From contig CAZPEL010000042.1 in assembly GCA_964585585.1 (NCBI GenBank), positions 1 through 7,904 on the forward strand: DNA of 7,904 bases, given 5' to 3'. This DNA is from CAZNAQ01 sp964585585 (GTDB taxonomy: Bacteria; Patescibacteriota; Patescibacteriia; Patescibacteriales; JAGXOH01). The notes under the pieces are model-generated. The model searched no databases. It was not told where the DNA came from and saw only the letters and a list, made by a program, of their open reading frames with translations. The translations under genes were made by a program, and so were the position numbers. Below, one piece after another: positions 1 through 6,156 of the stretch. Position 1 is the stretch's first letter. Every line of letters starts with the position of its first letter.

Positions 1-25
1 AGGCAGGGAGGTTAGGAGGGGTTCT
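1..25 (+). repeat. Partial copy of GC-rich hairpin repeat, 3' part
   Basis: Bases 6-25 (GGGAGGTTAGGAGGGGTTCT) match the 3' half of the hairpin repeat seen complete at 73-111 and 227-265. The 5' arm lies outside the window or is degraded. With the later copies it shows that the region upstream of the flippase gene is a small cluster of this repeat. Bases 26-72 between this and the next copy are AT-rich and hold no gene I can support. Confidence 0.7.
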
Positions 26-72
26 CAAATCATAAAAACAATGAAACAATGAAACACAGAAACAATCCTTTG

Positions 73-111
73 GGTTCCTCCCCTTCGCAAGGGGAGGTTA
101 GGAGGGGTTCT
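73..111 (+). repeat. GC-rich hairpin repeat, complete copy A
   Basis: This 39-base unit starts with a perfect inverted repeat, CCTCCCCTT (77-85) and AAGGGGAGG (89-97), around a three-base loop CGC. The tail GTTAGGAGGGGTTCT follows. It is identical over 39 bases to 227-265. The form, a short palindrome plus conserved tail in several nearby copies and no coding capacity, fits a REP- or MITE-like dispersed element. No transposase is in the window. Confidence 0.85.
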
Positions 112-112
112 C

Positions 113-152
113 GGATTCCCCCCCTTCGTAAGGGGAGGTTAGGAGGGGTTCT
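113..152 (+). repeat. GC-rich hairpin repeat, diverged copy B
   Basis: This copy starts two bases after copy A and keeps the AAGGGGAGG arm and the GTTAGGAGGGGTTCT tail exactly. The 5' arm is altered: a run of C replaces CCTCCCC and the loop is CGT, so the stem carries one mismatch. Its tail places AGGAGGGG (141-148) eight bases before the ATG at 157 of the truncated flippase fragment. Confidence 0.8.
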
Positions 153-156
153 GATC

Positions 157-255
157 ATGTTTAAAAAGACAAAAAAGAAATTATACAACCTCCTCCGCTG
201 GAGCCAGAAATACACTAAAACCCCCCGGTTCCTCCCCTTCGCAAGGGGAGGTTAG
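157..255 (+). pseudogene. Truncated duplicate of the flippase gene start
   Basis: The ATG at 157 opens a frame whose first 22 residues (MFKKTKKKLYNLLRWSQKYT, then KT) are identical to the start of the flippase at 270. After codon 22 the frame enters hairpin repeat C, adds ten residues encoded by the repeat and stops at TAG 253-255, inside the repeat tail. It has the same upstream AGGAGGGG as the real gene, so it might be translated into a 32-residue peptide. I see no reason to think that peptide has a function. An upstream in-frame ATG at 49 exists but reads through hairpin copies, so I do not count it as a gene. Confidence 0.75.
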
Positions 256-265
256 GAGGGGTTCT
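227..265 (+). repeat. GC-rich hairpin repeat, complete copy C
   Basis: This copy is identical over 39 bases to copy A (73-111), with the same perfect nine-base stem and CGC loop. It lies between the truncated flippase start and the real one. It supplies both the stop codon of the fragment (TAG 253-255) and the ribosome binding site of the real gene (254-261). Confidence 0.85.
254..261 (+). promoter_or_regulatory. Ribosome binding site supplied by the hairpin repeat
   Basis: AGGAGGGG lies eight bases before the flippase ATG at 270 and contains the GGAGG core complementary to the 16S rRNA tail. It is part of the conserved tail of the hairpin repeat, so the repeat, not unique sequence, provides the translation start signal. 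It supports 270 as the start over the internal ATG at 336, which lacks a comparable signal. Confidence 0.7.
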
Positions 266-269
266 GATC

Positions 270-1541
270 ATGTTTAAAAAGACAAAAAAGAAATTATACA
301 ACCTCCTCCGCTGGAGCCAGAAATACACTAAAACCGATATGGTGTATTTAGCCAAGGGCGGCTTTTGGTTGAACCTGGGCCAGGGCATAGCTTCCGTGGC
401 CGGCTTGGGCCTGGCCGTGGCCTTTGCCAACTTACTCCCCCCGGAGACCTACGGAACCTTCAAGTTCGTGGTCTCTTTCGTGGCCATCCTATCCATCCCC
501 ACCCTAAACGGTATGAACACGGCCTTAGTAAGGGCCGTGGCCCGGGGCAAGGAGGGCACCTTCTACCCCATCCTGAAAACCAAAATGAAATGGGGCGTGT
601 TCGGGGCGCTGGGCGCCCTGCTACTGGCCGGATATTATTTTTACAACGACAACTCCACCCTGGCCATTTCTTTTCTAATAATGGCCGGCTTTATTCCCTT
701 CCTGAACACTTTGAACATCTGGATGCAATACCTGCAAGGAAAAAAGAACTTCAAGGCCCTGGCTCAACGCCAATCCTCAATGAAGGTCTCGACGGTCGCT
801 ATTATGATATTGGCCTTGTTTTTTACCCAAAACCTTTTTATAATCTTGTTTATCCATTTCGCCGCCAACACTCTAATAAGAGTGGCAATAATGCTTTTTA
901 CCCTAAAAAAATACCCGCCCAATACCAAAAAAGACCCTCCTTCCATCGGCTATGGCAAACACCTGAGCTTAATGGGTATACTAGGGCCCATAGCCAAACA
1001 ACTGGACAAAATATTGATCTTTCACTTCCTGGGGCCGGTGCCGGTAGCTGTCTACACCTTTGCTCTAAGACCCATAAATGAAATAAAAAAACCCCTGCAA
1101 AGCTTGGGCAAGCTGGCCCTGCCCAAACTGAGCCAAAGAAAAGCGACTGAGCTCCAAGAATCGGTTCCCGGAAAAATGCTTAAGCTCCTCCTGCTTCTCC
1201 TGCCGATAGTGGCCATCTATATCCTGATAGCCCCCTACTTTTACCAATTCCTTTTTCCCCAATACACCGAGGCCACTGTCTATTCCCAAATATTCGCCCT
1301 ATCCTTGCTCCTCTTCCCCAAATTCCTAATGGGCCAAACCTTGACCGCCCACGCCTTAAAAAAACAACTCTACACTCTGCAAATAACCGGCCCGAGCTTT
1401 AAGATCATCCTGCTTCTGATCCTGCTTCCCCTGTGGGGCATCTGGGGAGCTATAATCGCCCTGATGGCCACCGAGGTCTTTGGCCTCCTGCTTCTCCTCT
1501 ATTTCTTTCACCGCAAAAAGGACTTTCAACAGGCCGACTAA
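270..1541 (+). CDS. Polysaccharide flippase-like membrane protein (MATE/PST superfamily)
   Basis: The product is a 423-residue integral membrane protein, probably a Wzx-type flippase that moves lipid-linked sugar units across the cytoplasmic membrane. About eleven or twelve hydrophobic segments are visible, roughly at residues 29-52, 62-80, 107-124, 131-150, 172-210 (two), 232-268 (two), 303-322, 334-353 and 376-412 (two). A basic N-terminal tail (MFKKTKKK) precedes them. The stretch LAKGGFWLNLGQ (residues 27-38) and the mid-protein stretch DKILIFHFLG (246-255) are typical of this superfamily as I know it. Length is at the short end of the usual 420-480 residues. The start at 270 follows AGGAGGGG, although the first 66 coding bases also occur upstream as a truncated duplicate. 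The sulfatase-fold gene begins 19 bases downstream, so the two are probably cotranscribed. The substrate cannot be told from sequence. Confidence 0.85.
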   Translation: MFKKTKKKLYNLLRWSQKYTKTDMVYLAKGGFWLNLGQGIASVAGLGLAVAFANLLPPETYGTFKFVVSFVAILSIPTLNGMNTALVRAVARGKEGTFYPILKTKMKWGVFGALGALLLAGYYFYNDNSTLAISFLIMAGFIPFLNTLNIWMQYLQGKKNFKALAQRQSSMKVSTVAIMILALFFTQNLFIILFIHFAANTLIRVAIMLFTLKKYPPNTKKDPPSIGYGKHLSLMGILGPIAKQLDKILIFHFLGPVPVAVYTFALRPINEIKKPLQSLGKLALPKLSQRKATELQESVPGKMLKLLLLLLPIVAIYILIAPYFYQFLFPQYTEATVYSQIFALSLLLFPKFLMGQTLTAHALKKQLYTLQITGPSFKIILLLILLPLWGIWGAIIALMATEVFGLLLLLYFFHRKKDFQQAD

Positions 1542-1560
1542 AAACCCCGACTAAAACATT

Positions 1561-3339
1561 ATGATCTTATTCAAGCCCCCGAAACAAGAAACCATAGCCA
1601 AAAAGAATCTATTCAAAAAGATCCTCTTGCTTTTTTTTAGTTCACTCTTTTTTATCTACAGCTTCGTGATAATCTATTTCTCGCAACTCTTTTCCCACCA
1701 ACTCTTTTTGGAATTCTTCAAATACATCCAATTCCTGTTGCTAGTCTTTCTGGTGGTCGTGGTCTTTAACCACAGAAAAATCCTCTCCTCTTTGTTTTTA
1801 AGCATTCTGTTTTTCTTCCATTTCGCGGTCTTTTGTTTCTTTGTGTTTACCACTTCCAGGTTGGACTACCAATTTTTTCTCAAATACGCCAAAAACTACA
1901 AGGTCTTCCAGGAAGAATTATCCTTGTTGCTCCTGGTGGGGGTGATCATCTCCCTGCTCAACACCCTTCCTTTTAAATGGGTCAAGGTGGAAAGGGGTCG
2001 AGCCGTCCTAATATCCCTCTTGCTCCTGCTGGTGGCCGGATCTTTTATGTTACCGGTAAAAATGAACGACAGCTCCCTGTACTTCATCAAGACCATATTC
2101 GCCGATAACAAGGTAATAGACCACTACCAGGAAAATATCTACAAACAATTCATCCGCCGATCCGGCCAAAACCGAGACAAAATATTACGGCAAGCCCAAA
2201 ATATCAAACTCCAAGAAAAACCCGACTACCTGGACAATGTCATCTTCCTGCAACTCGAAAGCTTGAATTCTCTACTGGTCAAGCCCGGTATCACTCCCAA
2301 TTTTATCCAAGCCGGCCAAAAAGGCGTCTATTTCCCTAATTTTTACAGCAATGATGTCCAGACCATAACCGGCCAGGAAAGCATCCTGTGCGGCACTCCC
2401 CCGTCCTTCTACTTGACCCTGCGCCAGGGAGGAAGGGATAAAAAGGTCTCCTGCCTACCCCGTATATTCGAACATATGGGCTACGAAACCTTTTTTTACA
2501 AAACCTACGGCCTAAAATTCACCAACACCGGCCAATTCATGGAAAACATCGGCTTCCAACATGTCCACGCCGAAGACATAATGAAAGAAAACGACCCTGA
2601 ATACACCTGGGGTTACCGGGAGGATGTCTTTTACCAAAGAGCCCTGAACCATTTCCAAGACAAAAAAGGAGAACAAAATCTTTTGTACCTGGAGGTGGGT
2701 CCGACCAACCACTGGCCCTTTAAAAAACCGGCGGATGTGGATATGGAGCTTCCTTACGAGAACGCAGACACCTTGAAAAAAAGACTGGCCAACACCTCCC
2801 ATATACAAGACCATTACCTGGGAACCGCCCTGGAAAGGATCAAGGAGATCTTCCCGGAAAAAAACTACACCTTGATCATTTTAAGCGACCACAGCTGGCC
2901 CCTGGGTATCCACGAAGACAATGTCTTTAACCAAGCCGGCGCCTATGAAGAAAATTACTTAACTCCGCTGGTGATCCAACCGGGCGGAGAATACGCCGGC
3001 CGGAAAATAGAAACCCGACACAGCCAAATGGACATACTGCCCACTTTTCTGGACCTTTTTAACCTCCCCTATGACAAAAATCCTTTTGCCCGGTCCTTGC
3101 TTCCGGAAATAAAGCGGGAATCCTCCTCGAAAAAACACAACATCCTACTGATCCAACCCTTCTCTGAAAAACAACTAGGCCTGGTTAAAGGAGACCAAAA
3201 GCTCCAATACAATAGCCGGGCCAACCAATACCTGATCTACGACCTAAAAAACTCCCCCCGCGAAAAGGCCGAAAAAAGCCAAAAAGCCAAAGAACTCTTC
3301 TGGCAAAGACTAAACTCTTTCAAGATCTGGCCCCAATAA
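1561..3339 (+). CDS. LTA synthase/MdoB-family sulfatase-fold membrane protein
   Basis: The 592-residue product has five hydrophobic helices (about 17-40, 52-70, 74-97, 121-138, 147-164) and then a large extracellular domain of the alkaline phosphatase/sulfatase fold. This is the layout of lipoteichoic acid synthase LtaS and of OpgB/MdoB. Catalytic positions can be placed: Glu233 in LESLNS, nucleophile Thr268 in QTITGQES (Thr270 is an alternative), His384 in TNHWPF and Asp443-His444 in LSDHSW. These match the metal and nucleophile residues of LtaS. It probably transfers phosphoglycerol, phosphoethanolamine or a similar group to a surface polymer; a true sulfatase role is less likely with Thr as nucleophile. 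No Shine-Dalgarno precedes the ATG, which lies 19 bases after the flippase stop. The last five residues, KIWPQ, come from the inserted cassette junction; the downstream duplicate ends at NSF followed by TAA. Confidence 0.85.
   Translation: MILFKPPKQETIAKKNLFKKILLLFFSSLFFIYSFVIIYFSQLFSHQLFLEFFKYIQFLLLVFLVVVVFNHRKILSSLFLSILFFFHFAVFCFFVFTTSRLDYQFFLKYAKNYKVFQEELSLLLLVGVIISLLNTLPFKWVKVERGRAVLISLLLLLVAGSFMLPVKMNDSSLYFIKTIFADNKVIDHYQENIYKQFIRRSGQNRDKILRQAQNIKLQEKPDYLDNVIFLQLESLNSLLVKPGITPNFIQAGQKGVYFPNFYSNDVQTITGQESILCGTPPSFYLTLRQGGRDKKVSCLPRIFEHMGYETFFYKTYGLKFTNTGQFMENIGFQHVHAEDIMKENDPEYTWGYREDVFYQRALNHFQDKKGEQNLLYLEVGPTNHWPFKKPADVDMELPYENADTLKKRLANTSHIQDHYLGTALERIKEIFPEKNYTLIILSDHSWPLGIHEDNVFNQAGAYEENYLTPLVIQPGGEYAGRKIETRHSQMDILPTFLDLFNLPYDKNPFARSLLPEIKRESSSKKHNILLIQPFSEKQLGLVKGDQKLQYNSRANQYLIYDLKNSPREKAEKSQKAKELFWQRLNSFKIWPQ
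3181..3321 (+). repeat. 141-base direct repeat, upstream copy (3' end of sulfatase-fold gene)
   Basis: Bases 3181-3321 are identical at all 141 positions to 4714-4854. They encode the last 47 residues of the sulfatase-fold protein before KIWPQ. The two copies flank the first toxin-antitoxin module with a period of 1,533 bases. Identity stops sharply on both sides: C against A just upstream, AAGATCTGG against TAAATACC just downstream. Confidence 0.95.
3319..3334 (+). repeat. Boundary motif, left copy (TTCAAGATCTGGCCCC)
   Basis: This 16-base motif matches 4694-4709 at 14 of 16 positions and 6357-6372 in its first part. It begins three bases before the 141-base repeat ends and encodes the foreign C-terminus KIWPQ of the sulfatase-fold protein. 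It marks the left edge of the first toxin-antitoxin cassette. Confidence 0.6.
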
Positions 3340-3361
3340 TTAGCAAAAACCAAAAGAATCA

Positions 3362-3421
3362 TTGACTCTTTTTAAAATTAATGATACAATAAAATTAACA
3401 TAATTGTTAACTATAATGTAT
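3362..3421 (+). promoter_or_regulatory. Promoter and palindromic operator of toxin-antitoxin module 1
   Basis: TTGACT (3362-3367) and TACAAT (3385-3390) are 17 bases apart, a good sigma-70-like promoter. An imperfect 38-base palindrome, 3384-3421, covers the -10 box. Its core is TTAACA-TAAT-TGTTAA (3395-3410) and its outer arms are ATACA and TGTAT; 14 of 19 base pairs match. It ends two bases before the ATG at 3424. Known AbiEi antitoxins repress their own operon by binding inverted repeats at the promoter, so this is the likely operator for the antitoxin encoded at 4088. No Shine-Dalgarno is visible. A TATAAT at 3412-3417 could drive a leaderless message but has no fitting -35 box. Confidence 0.65.
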
Positions 3422-3423
3422 CT

Positions 3424-4116
3424 ATGAATTCAGAACAATTAAACTCGCTTCAGAAAGAATTAAAGATCTCCGCAAACAAAATACTCCAAGAAGAAGCGGA
3501 AATGATATTCTTGAATGAATTGGCGGAGAACAACCTAAGTGCCCGAGTTGCTTTTTACGGCGGCACCGCCCTGCGTCTGGCCTACGACTCTCCCCGCTTC
3601 TCCGAGGATATAGACCTGTTTGCTATAAAAACCATCCCTTTTTCCGATTTTGAAAAATTTATAAACAACATAGCCGAACAACAGAGCTGGAAATTGGCGG
3701 ACCTTAAAGACAAAAGGCAAACGGCATTCGCCTTGTTCAAAATAGAAGACGAAAAACTAAAACATCCGTTCTCCTTGAAGATCGAGCTGCATAAACCAAA
3801 GAAAAGAATCGAACTCCGGACTGAACTGAGAATGCTGAAAAGCCCGGTCAGCATATTCTCCCCCCTGCTTTTAGTGCCGTCATTACAGGAACTGAAAAAA
3901 TTGAAAGAGGAGGCCATAGCGGACAGAAAAAAGGCCAGAGATGTTTTCGACCTCTGGTATATATCCCAATTGGAAAGAAGCGAATTCCGGCTCCCCGGCA
4001 GCACCCCCGCCTTTAAAAAGAAAGAATTCGAAAATGAATTAAAAGTATTCCTTCCCCCTAAATATCACTCCGTTATAGATCAATTATATGAACAAACTAC
4101 TAAAAAAGATCAATAA
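3424..4116 (+). CDS. AbiEii-type nucleotidyltransferase toxin (module 1)
   Basis: The 230-residue product belongs to the nucleotidyltransferase-fold toxins of AbiE-type (type IV) toxin-antitoxin systems. The signature GGTALR (residues 46-51) followed by FSEDIDL (59-65) gives the glycine loop and the metal-binding acids Asp62 and Asp64. Later come KIE (119-121) and a C-terminal basic helix KEEAIADRKKARDVFDLW (161-178), with Arg172, Asp173 and Asp176 as in relatives. Characterised family members such as MenT3 add nucleotides to tRNA acceptor ends and stop growth; the target here is unknown. The gene is first in its operon and overlaps the antitoxin gene by 29 bases, the reverse of the usual order seen in module 2. 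The start follows the promoter-operator directly without a Shine-Dalgarno. All motifs look intact. Confidence 0.88.
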   Translation: MNSEQLNSLQKELKISANKILQEEAEMIFLNELAENNLSARVAFYGGTALRLAYDSPRFSEDIDLFAIKTIPFSDFEKFINNIAEQQSWKLADLKDKRQTAFALFKIEDEKLKHPFSLKIELHKPKKRIELRTELRMLKSPVSIFSPLLLVPSLQELKKLKEEAIADRKKARDVFDLWYISQLERSEFRLPGSTPAFKKKEFENELKVFLPPKYHSVIDQLYEQTTKKDQ

Positions 4117-4681
4117 CATCCCCAAAAGCTATTTTTCCCTAAAAGACCTGGAAAAAGTTTTGGATATGGACAAGAACAGTCTGAAGGTGGCTTTAAACCG
4201 CGCCGTAAAGGCGGGAGATATCATCAAACTCACCCGCGGTATCTATACCCGCCCGGACAGCGACCTTCCCCGGAAGCATCTGGCGGTCACTCTTTATCGC
4301 CCCAGCTACATCTCCCTGGAATATGCTTTGAGTTATTACAACATTTTAAGCCAACAACCCTACGCCATCACCCTGGTAACGACAAAAAGAAAAAAGGAAC
4401 TCCAACTTCAAGGAACTCCCCTGATCTACAAACACATCCAGCCGTCCCTGTTCTGGGGATACACTCAAACAGAGGACTTCCTTCTGGCGGAACCGGAAAA
4501 GGCCTTCCTGGACCTGGCCTATCTTTCCCTGAACGGATATGCCGAATTCGACCCGGAGGAAATGGACCTGGAGGCGCTGGACCCAAAAAAGATCAAAGAA
4601 TATTTAAAAAAATTCAACTCCCAAAAACTGAATAAAAAAATCCGCGCCGCCGCTCCCCGACTTTTTCCTTGTGATAAATAA
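4088..4681 (+). CDS. AbiEi-family antitoxin and transcriptional regulator (module 1)
   Basis: The 197-residue product has a winged helix-turn-helix at residues about 14-55, ending in the wing-like TRGIYTRP. The family block PSYISLEYAL (72-81) follows, then PEKAFLDLAYL (136-146). The second antitoxin in this window has the same blocks (PSYVSLEYVL and KEKALFDFLY), which ties both to the AbiEi family. Such proteins neutralise an AbiEii toxin, in studied cases without stable binding, and repress their own promoter. The start overlaps the toxin gene by 29 bases in another frame and has no Shine-Dalgarno, so translation is probably coupled to that of the toxin. A C-terminal lysine-rich segment (166-197) ends the protein. 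The boundary motif begins at the stop codon. Confidence 0.87.
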   Translation: MNKLLKKINNIPKSYFSLKDLEKVLDMDKNSLKVALNRAVKAGDIIKLTRGIYTRPDSDLPRKHLAVTLYRPSYISLEYALSYYNILSQQPYAITLVTTKRKKELQLQGTPLIYKHIQPSLFWGYTQTEDFLLAEPEKAFLDLAYLSLNGYAEFDPEEMDLEALDPKKIKEYLKKFNSQKLNKKIRAAAPRLFPCDK

Positions 4682-4709
4682 AAAAATTCAAAATTCAAGA
4701 CCTGACCCC
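4682..4709 (+). repeat. Boundary motif, right copy with AT-rich lead
   Basis: Bases 4682-4704 are identical over 23 positions to 6345-6367. They contain AAATTCAAGACCTG, preceded by a further AAATTC. The segment TTCAAGACCTGACCCC (4694-4709) is the right-hand partner of the motif at 3319-3334. It starts at the antitoxin stop codon and ends four bases before the duplicated sulfatase-fold segment, so it marks the right edge of cassette 1. Its reverse complement, GGGGTCAGGTCTTGAA, resembles sequences I associate with small transposable elements; that is memory, not a search. Confidence 0.65.
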
Positions 4710-4713
4710 CGAA

Positions 4714-4857
4714 CTGGTTAAAGGAGACCAAAAGCTCCAATACAATAGCCGGGCCAACCAATACCTGATCTACGACCTAAAAAACTCCCCCCGCGAAAAG
4801 GCCGAAAAAAGCCAAAAAGCCAAAGAACTCTTCTGGCAAAGACTAAACTCTTTCTAA
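4714..4857 (+). pseudogene. Duplicated 3' end of the sulfatase-fold gene
   Basis: This segment encodes the same 47 residues as the end of the sulfatase-fold protein (LVKGDQKLQ through WQRLNSF) and then TAA at 4855-4857. It has no start codon, and its frame has a stop at 4675-4677. The bases 4714-4854 are identical to 3181-3321, so no mutations have built up. Its ending at NSF may be the original end of the gene, with the functional copy now carrying KIWPQ from the inserted cassette. The 97 bases after its stop lead to the next gene, so this is probably the old junction. Confidence 0.85.
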
Positions 4858-4870
4858 ATACCTCGCCACC

Positions 4871-4903
4871 TTGACTGATGTTTGATTTTATACTAAAATC
4901 AAA
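4871..4903 (+). promoter_or_regulatory. Promoter and palindromic operator of the zinc-motif gene
   Basis: TTGACT (4871-4876) and TAAAAT (4894-4899) are separated by 17 bases. A perfect inverted repeat, TTTGATTTTA (4881-4890) and TAAAATCAAA (4894-4903) around TAC, fills the spacer and covers the -10 box. A protein bound here would block polymerase, so it is a good candidate operator. The encoded protein has a helix-turn-helix and might be the repressor. The palindrome is too AT-rich and lacks the T-run needed to be a convincing terminator for the genes before it. Confidence 0.6.
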
Positions 4904-4940
4904 AGTTAAAAAGTTCTTTACAAATAAAAACATCAAAAGA

Positions 4941-4950
4941 AAGGAGGTGA
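4941..4950 (+). promoter_or_regulatory. Near-perfect ribosome binding site
   Basis: AAGGAGGTGA is fully complementary to the conserved 3' end of 16S rRNA and lies four bases before the ATG at 4955. It fixes that start. It stands out because neither the sulfatase-fold gene nor any toxin or antitoxin gene in the window has a recognisable Shine-Dalgarno. Confidence 0.85.
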
Positions 4951-4954
4951 AAAA

Positions 4955-6121
4955 ATGAAAACCGGAAACGAGGAATTACTCAACTACTCCAGATATGCCA
5001 AATACCCCCAAAACACGCACTTGCCGTGGCTGGGTTATGTGATCAGAAAGGCCAAGGAAAAAAGGATCCACAACCTGTTTTTCTCCTATGACCGCGAAGA
5101 CGCGATCCAAATTTTCGTCACCATTGCCCTGGAAGCTGAAAAGGCCGAGACAGAAGGAACAAGCAACCAAAAAGTCAAAGAATTGATAACCGGATCGATC
5201 TACGAACACTTAAAGGATTGCGGCTTTAAAAGACAATATAAAGCCGGCCAATACCTGGGCCATCACAAAAACACCAACAACTGGTCCGTCCAATACGAAC
5301 GCTGGGAAGAGGTCGGCTTTGATTCCGGCCAAAGAGAGAATTCCTGCCTGTCCGGCAATGATCACTCCGAATGCGGTGTTCCCGAATGCAAAAATGACAG
5401 CGCCTATAATGACGAAAAATACGGACGGCTCTGCGTCAAGCACAAAAACTATCTCGACCAAAGAAAAAAATGGGGCTGGAAAGATCCCTACAATGGCATA
5501 GAAAAAAACAACTTGCCGATCTACAAAAAAAGACCCTATGAAATTAACCACAATTTCTGGGAACTTATCAGGTCTCACTTAACCGACGAAGAATGGACGG
5601 ATATCTGGAGAAAAGCAAACGGCCTAAAAAGCAAAATCGGCGACGAATTATTTGAAAAAATTTTCCGGGCTTGGCTAAATGGCTGTAAAGGAAATAATTC
5701 CCTGCAAAAAAGATTCTCCCCCGTATTTGTGGACCTGACCTGCCAAAAGTGCGGCCAGCTGTTTGAAGTTGACCTACTCCTGAAGACCCCGAAAAGACAC
5801 CGCCTTCCCGACCACTGCCCCAACTGCGGCGGAGAGCTTGAATCCGATCGTACTTATCTGATCACCGAGGCCCTGAAAAAGAAAAACCGGGGTAAAATAA
5901 CCATAGACGAGGTCGCCTCTCTAACCGGATATAAAAAGACAACCCTGCAAGTACTTTCTTCTTACCTAAAAAACCAAGGACTCAACTTTATATCCCAAAA
6001 ACTGGATGACCCCTTCTACAAACAAATACCTATACAAATCGATTTTCTTGAAGAAAAGATCGCTTGGCAGGCCCGGAGTTCTTTCCCCGGACCTCCGGAC
6101 AACGATTTCAGCTCATTTTAA
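4955..6121 (+). CDS. Uncharacterised protein with two zinc-binding motifs and a helix-turn-helix
   Basis: I do not recognise this 388-residue protein as a whole. Its N-terminal region (1-130) is polar and rich in aromatic residues, with no motif I know. Residues 140-163 carry Cys140-X4-Cys145-X14-Cys160-X2-His163, in the order CGVPEC then GRLCVKH and a basic stretch. This resembles the small zinc finger near the N-terminus of many phage HNH endonucleases, but no HNH nuclease core follows. A four-cysteine zinc ribbon is at CQKC (263-266) and CPNC (288-291). A helix-turn-helix, about residues 302-345 with IDEVASLTGYKKTTLQVL, closes the protein. DNA binding is likely; nuclease activity is unsupported. 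It has no signal peptide or membrane segment. It is a single-gene unit with its own promoter, palindrome, strong ribosome binding site and terminator, between two toxin-antitoxin modules. Confidence 0.85.
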   Translation: MKTGNEELLNYSRYAKYPQNTHLPWLGYVIRKAKEKRIHNLFFSYDREDAIQIFVTIALEAEKAETEGTSNQKVKELITGSIYEHLKDCGFKRQYKAGQYLGHHKNTNNWSVQYERWEEVGFDSGQRENSCLSGNDHSECGVPECKNDSAYNDEKYGRLCVKHKNYLDQRKKWGWKDPYNGIEKNNLPIYKKRPYEINHNFWELIRSHLTDEEWTDIWRKANGLKSKIGDELFEKIFRAWLNGCKGNNSLQKRFSPVFVDLTCQKCGQLFEVDLLLKTPKRHRLPDHCPNCGGELESDRTYLITEALKKKNRGKITIDEVASLTGYKKTTLQVLSSYLKNQGLNFISQKLDDPFYKQIPIQIDFLEEKIAWQARSSFPGPPDNDFSSF

Positions 6122-6124
6122 CCC

Positions 6125-6156
6125 AGGACGCTTGCCCGGCAAGCGTCCTTTTTTTT
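6125..6156 (+). terminator. Intrinsic terminator after the zinc-motif gene
   Basis: AGGACGCTTGC (6125-6135) and GCAAGCGTCCT (6139-6149) form an eleven-base perfect stem with loop CCG, followed by a run of eight T (6149-6156). It starts four bases after the stop codon. It isolates the zinc-motif gene from module 2. Confidence 0.93.

Larger units (their letters stand above)
121..335 (+). repeat. 113-base tandem duplication of hairpin repeat plus flippase gene start
   Basis: Bases 121-222 and 234-335 match over 102 bases with one mismatch (T129 against C242), a period of 113. Each unit holds the 3' part of the hairpin repeat, the ribosome binding site, the ATG and the first 22 codons of the flippase gene. 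The first copy breaks off at 222, where hairpin copy C begins a few bases later. The second copy continues into the intact gene. The near identity means the event is recent or the copies are kept alike by conversion. Confidence 0.9.

Noticed and set aside
49..255. 68-codon + strand frame running through the hairpin repeats
   Set aside because: Most of it translates repeat sequence; only the part from 157 has meaning, as a truncated copy of the flippase start.
1..270. Possible CRISPR array in the repeated leader
   Set aside because: Spacing between copies is irregular, one interval is only a base or two, and another holds a gene fragment. The unit is a GC-rich hairpin with a tail, not a CRISPR repeat.
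365..1081. 238-codon + strand frame within the flippase gene
   Set aside because: It is an out-of-frame shadow. The other frame has clear membrane helices and family features, while this one is rich in Gly, Pro, Arg and His without any motif.
1534..1557. CCGACTAAAA occurring twice across the flippase stop and the next gene's leader
   Set aside because: A ten-base near repeat in A- and C-rich sequence; no regulatory role can be argued from it.
3582..4004. 140-codon antisense frame opposite the module 1 toxin
   Set aside because: It lies wholly within a gene with intact nucleotidyltransferase motifs and has no ribosome binding site or recognisable domain.
4881..4903. Palindrome read as a terminator for module 1
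   Set aside because: The stem is almost entirely A and T, there is no proper T-run after it, and it coincides with a -10 box, so an operator fits better.
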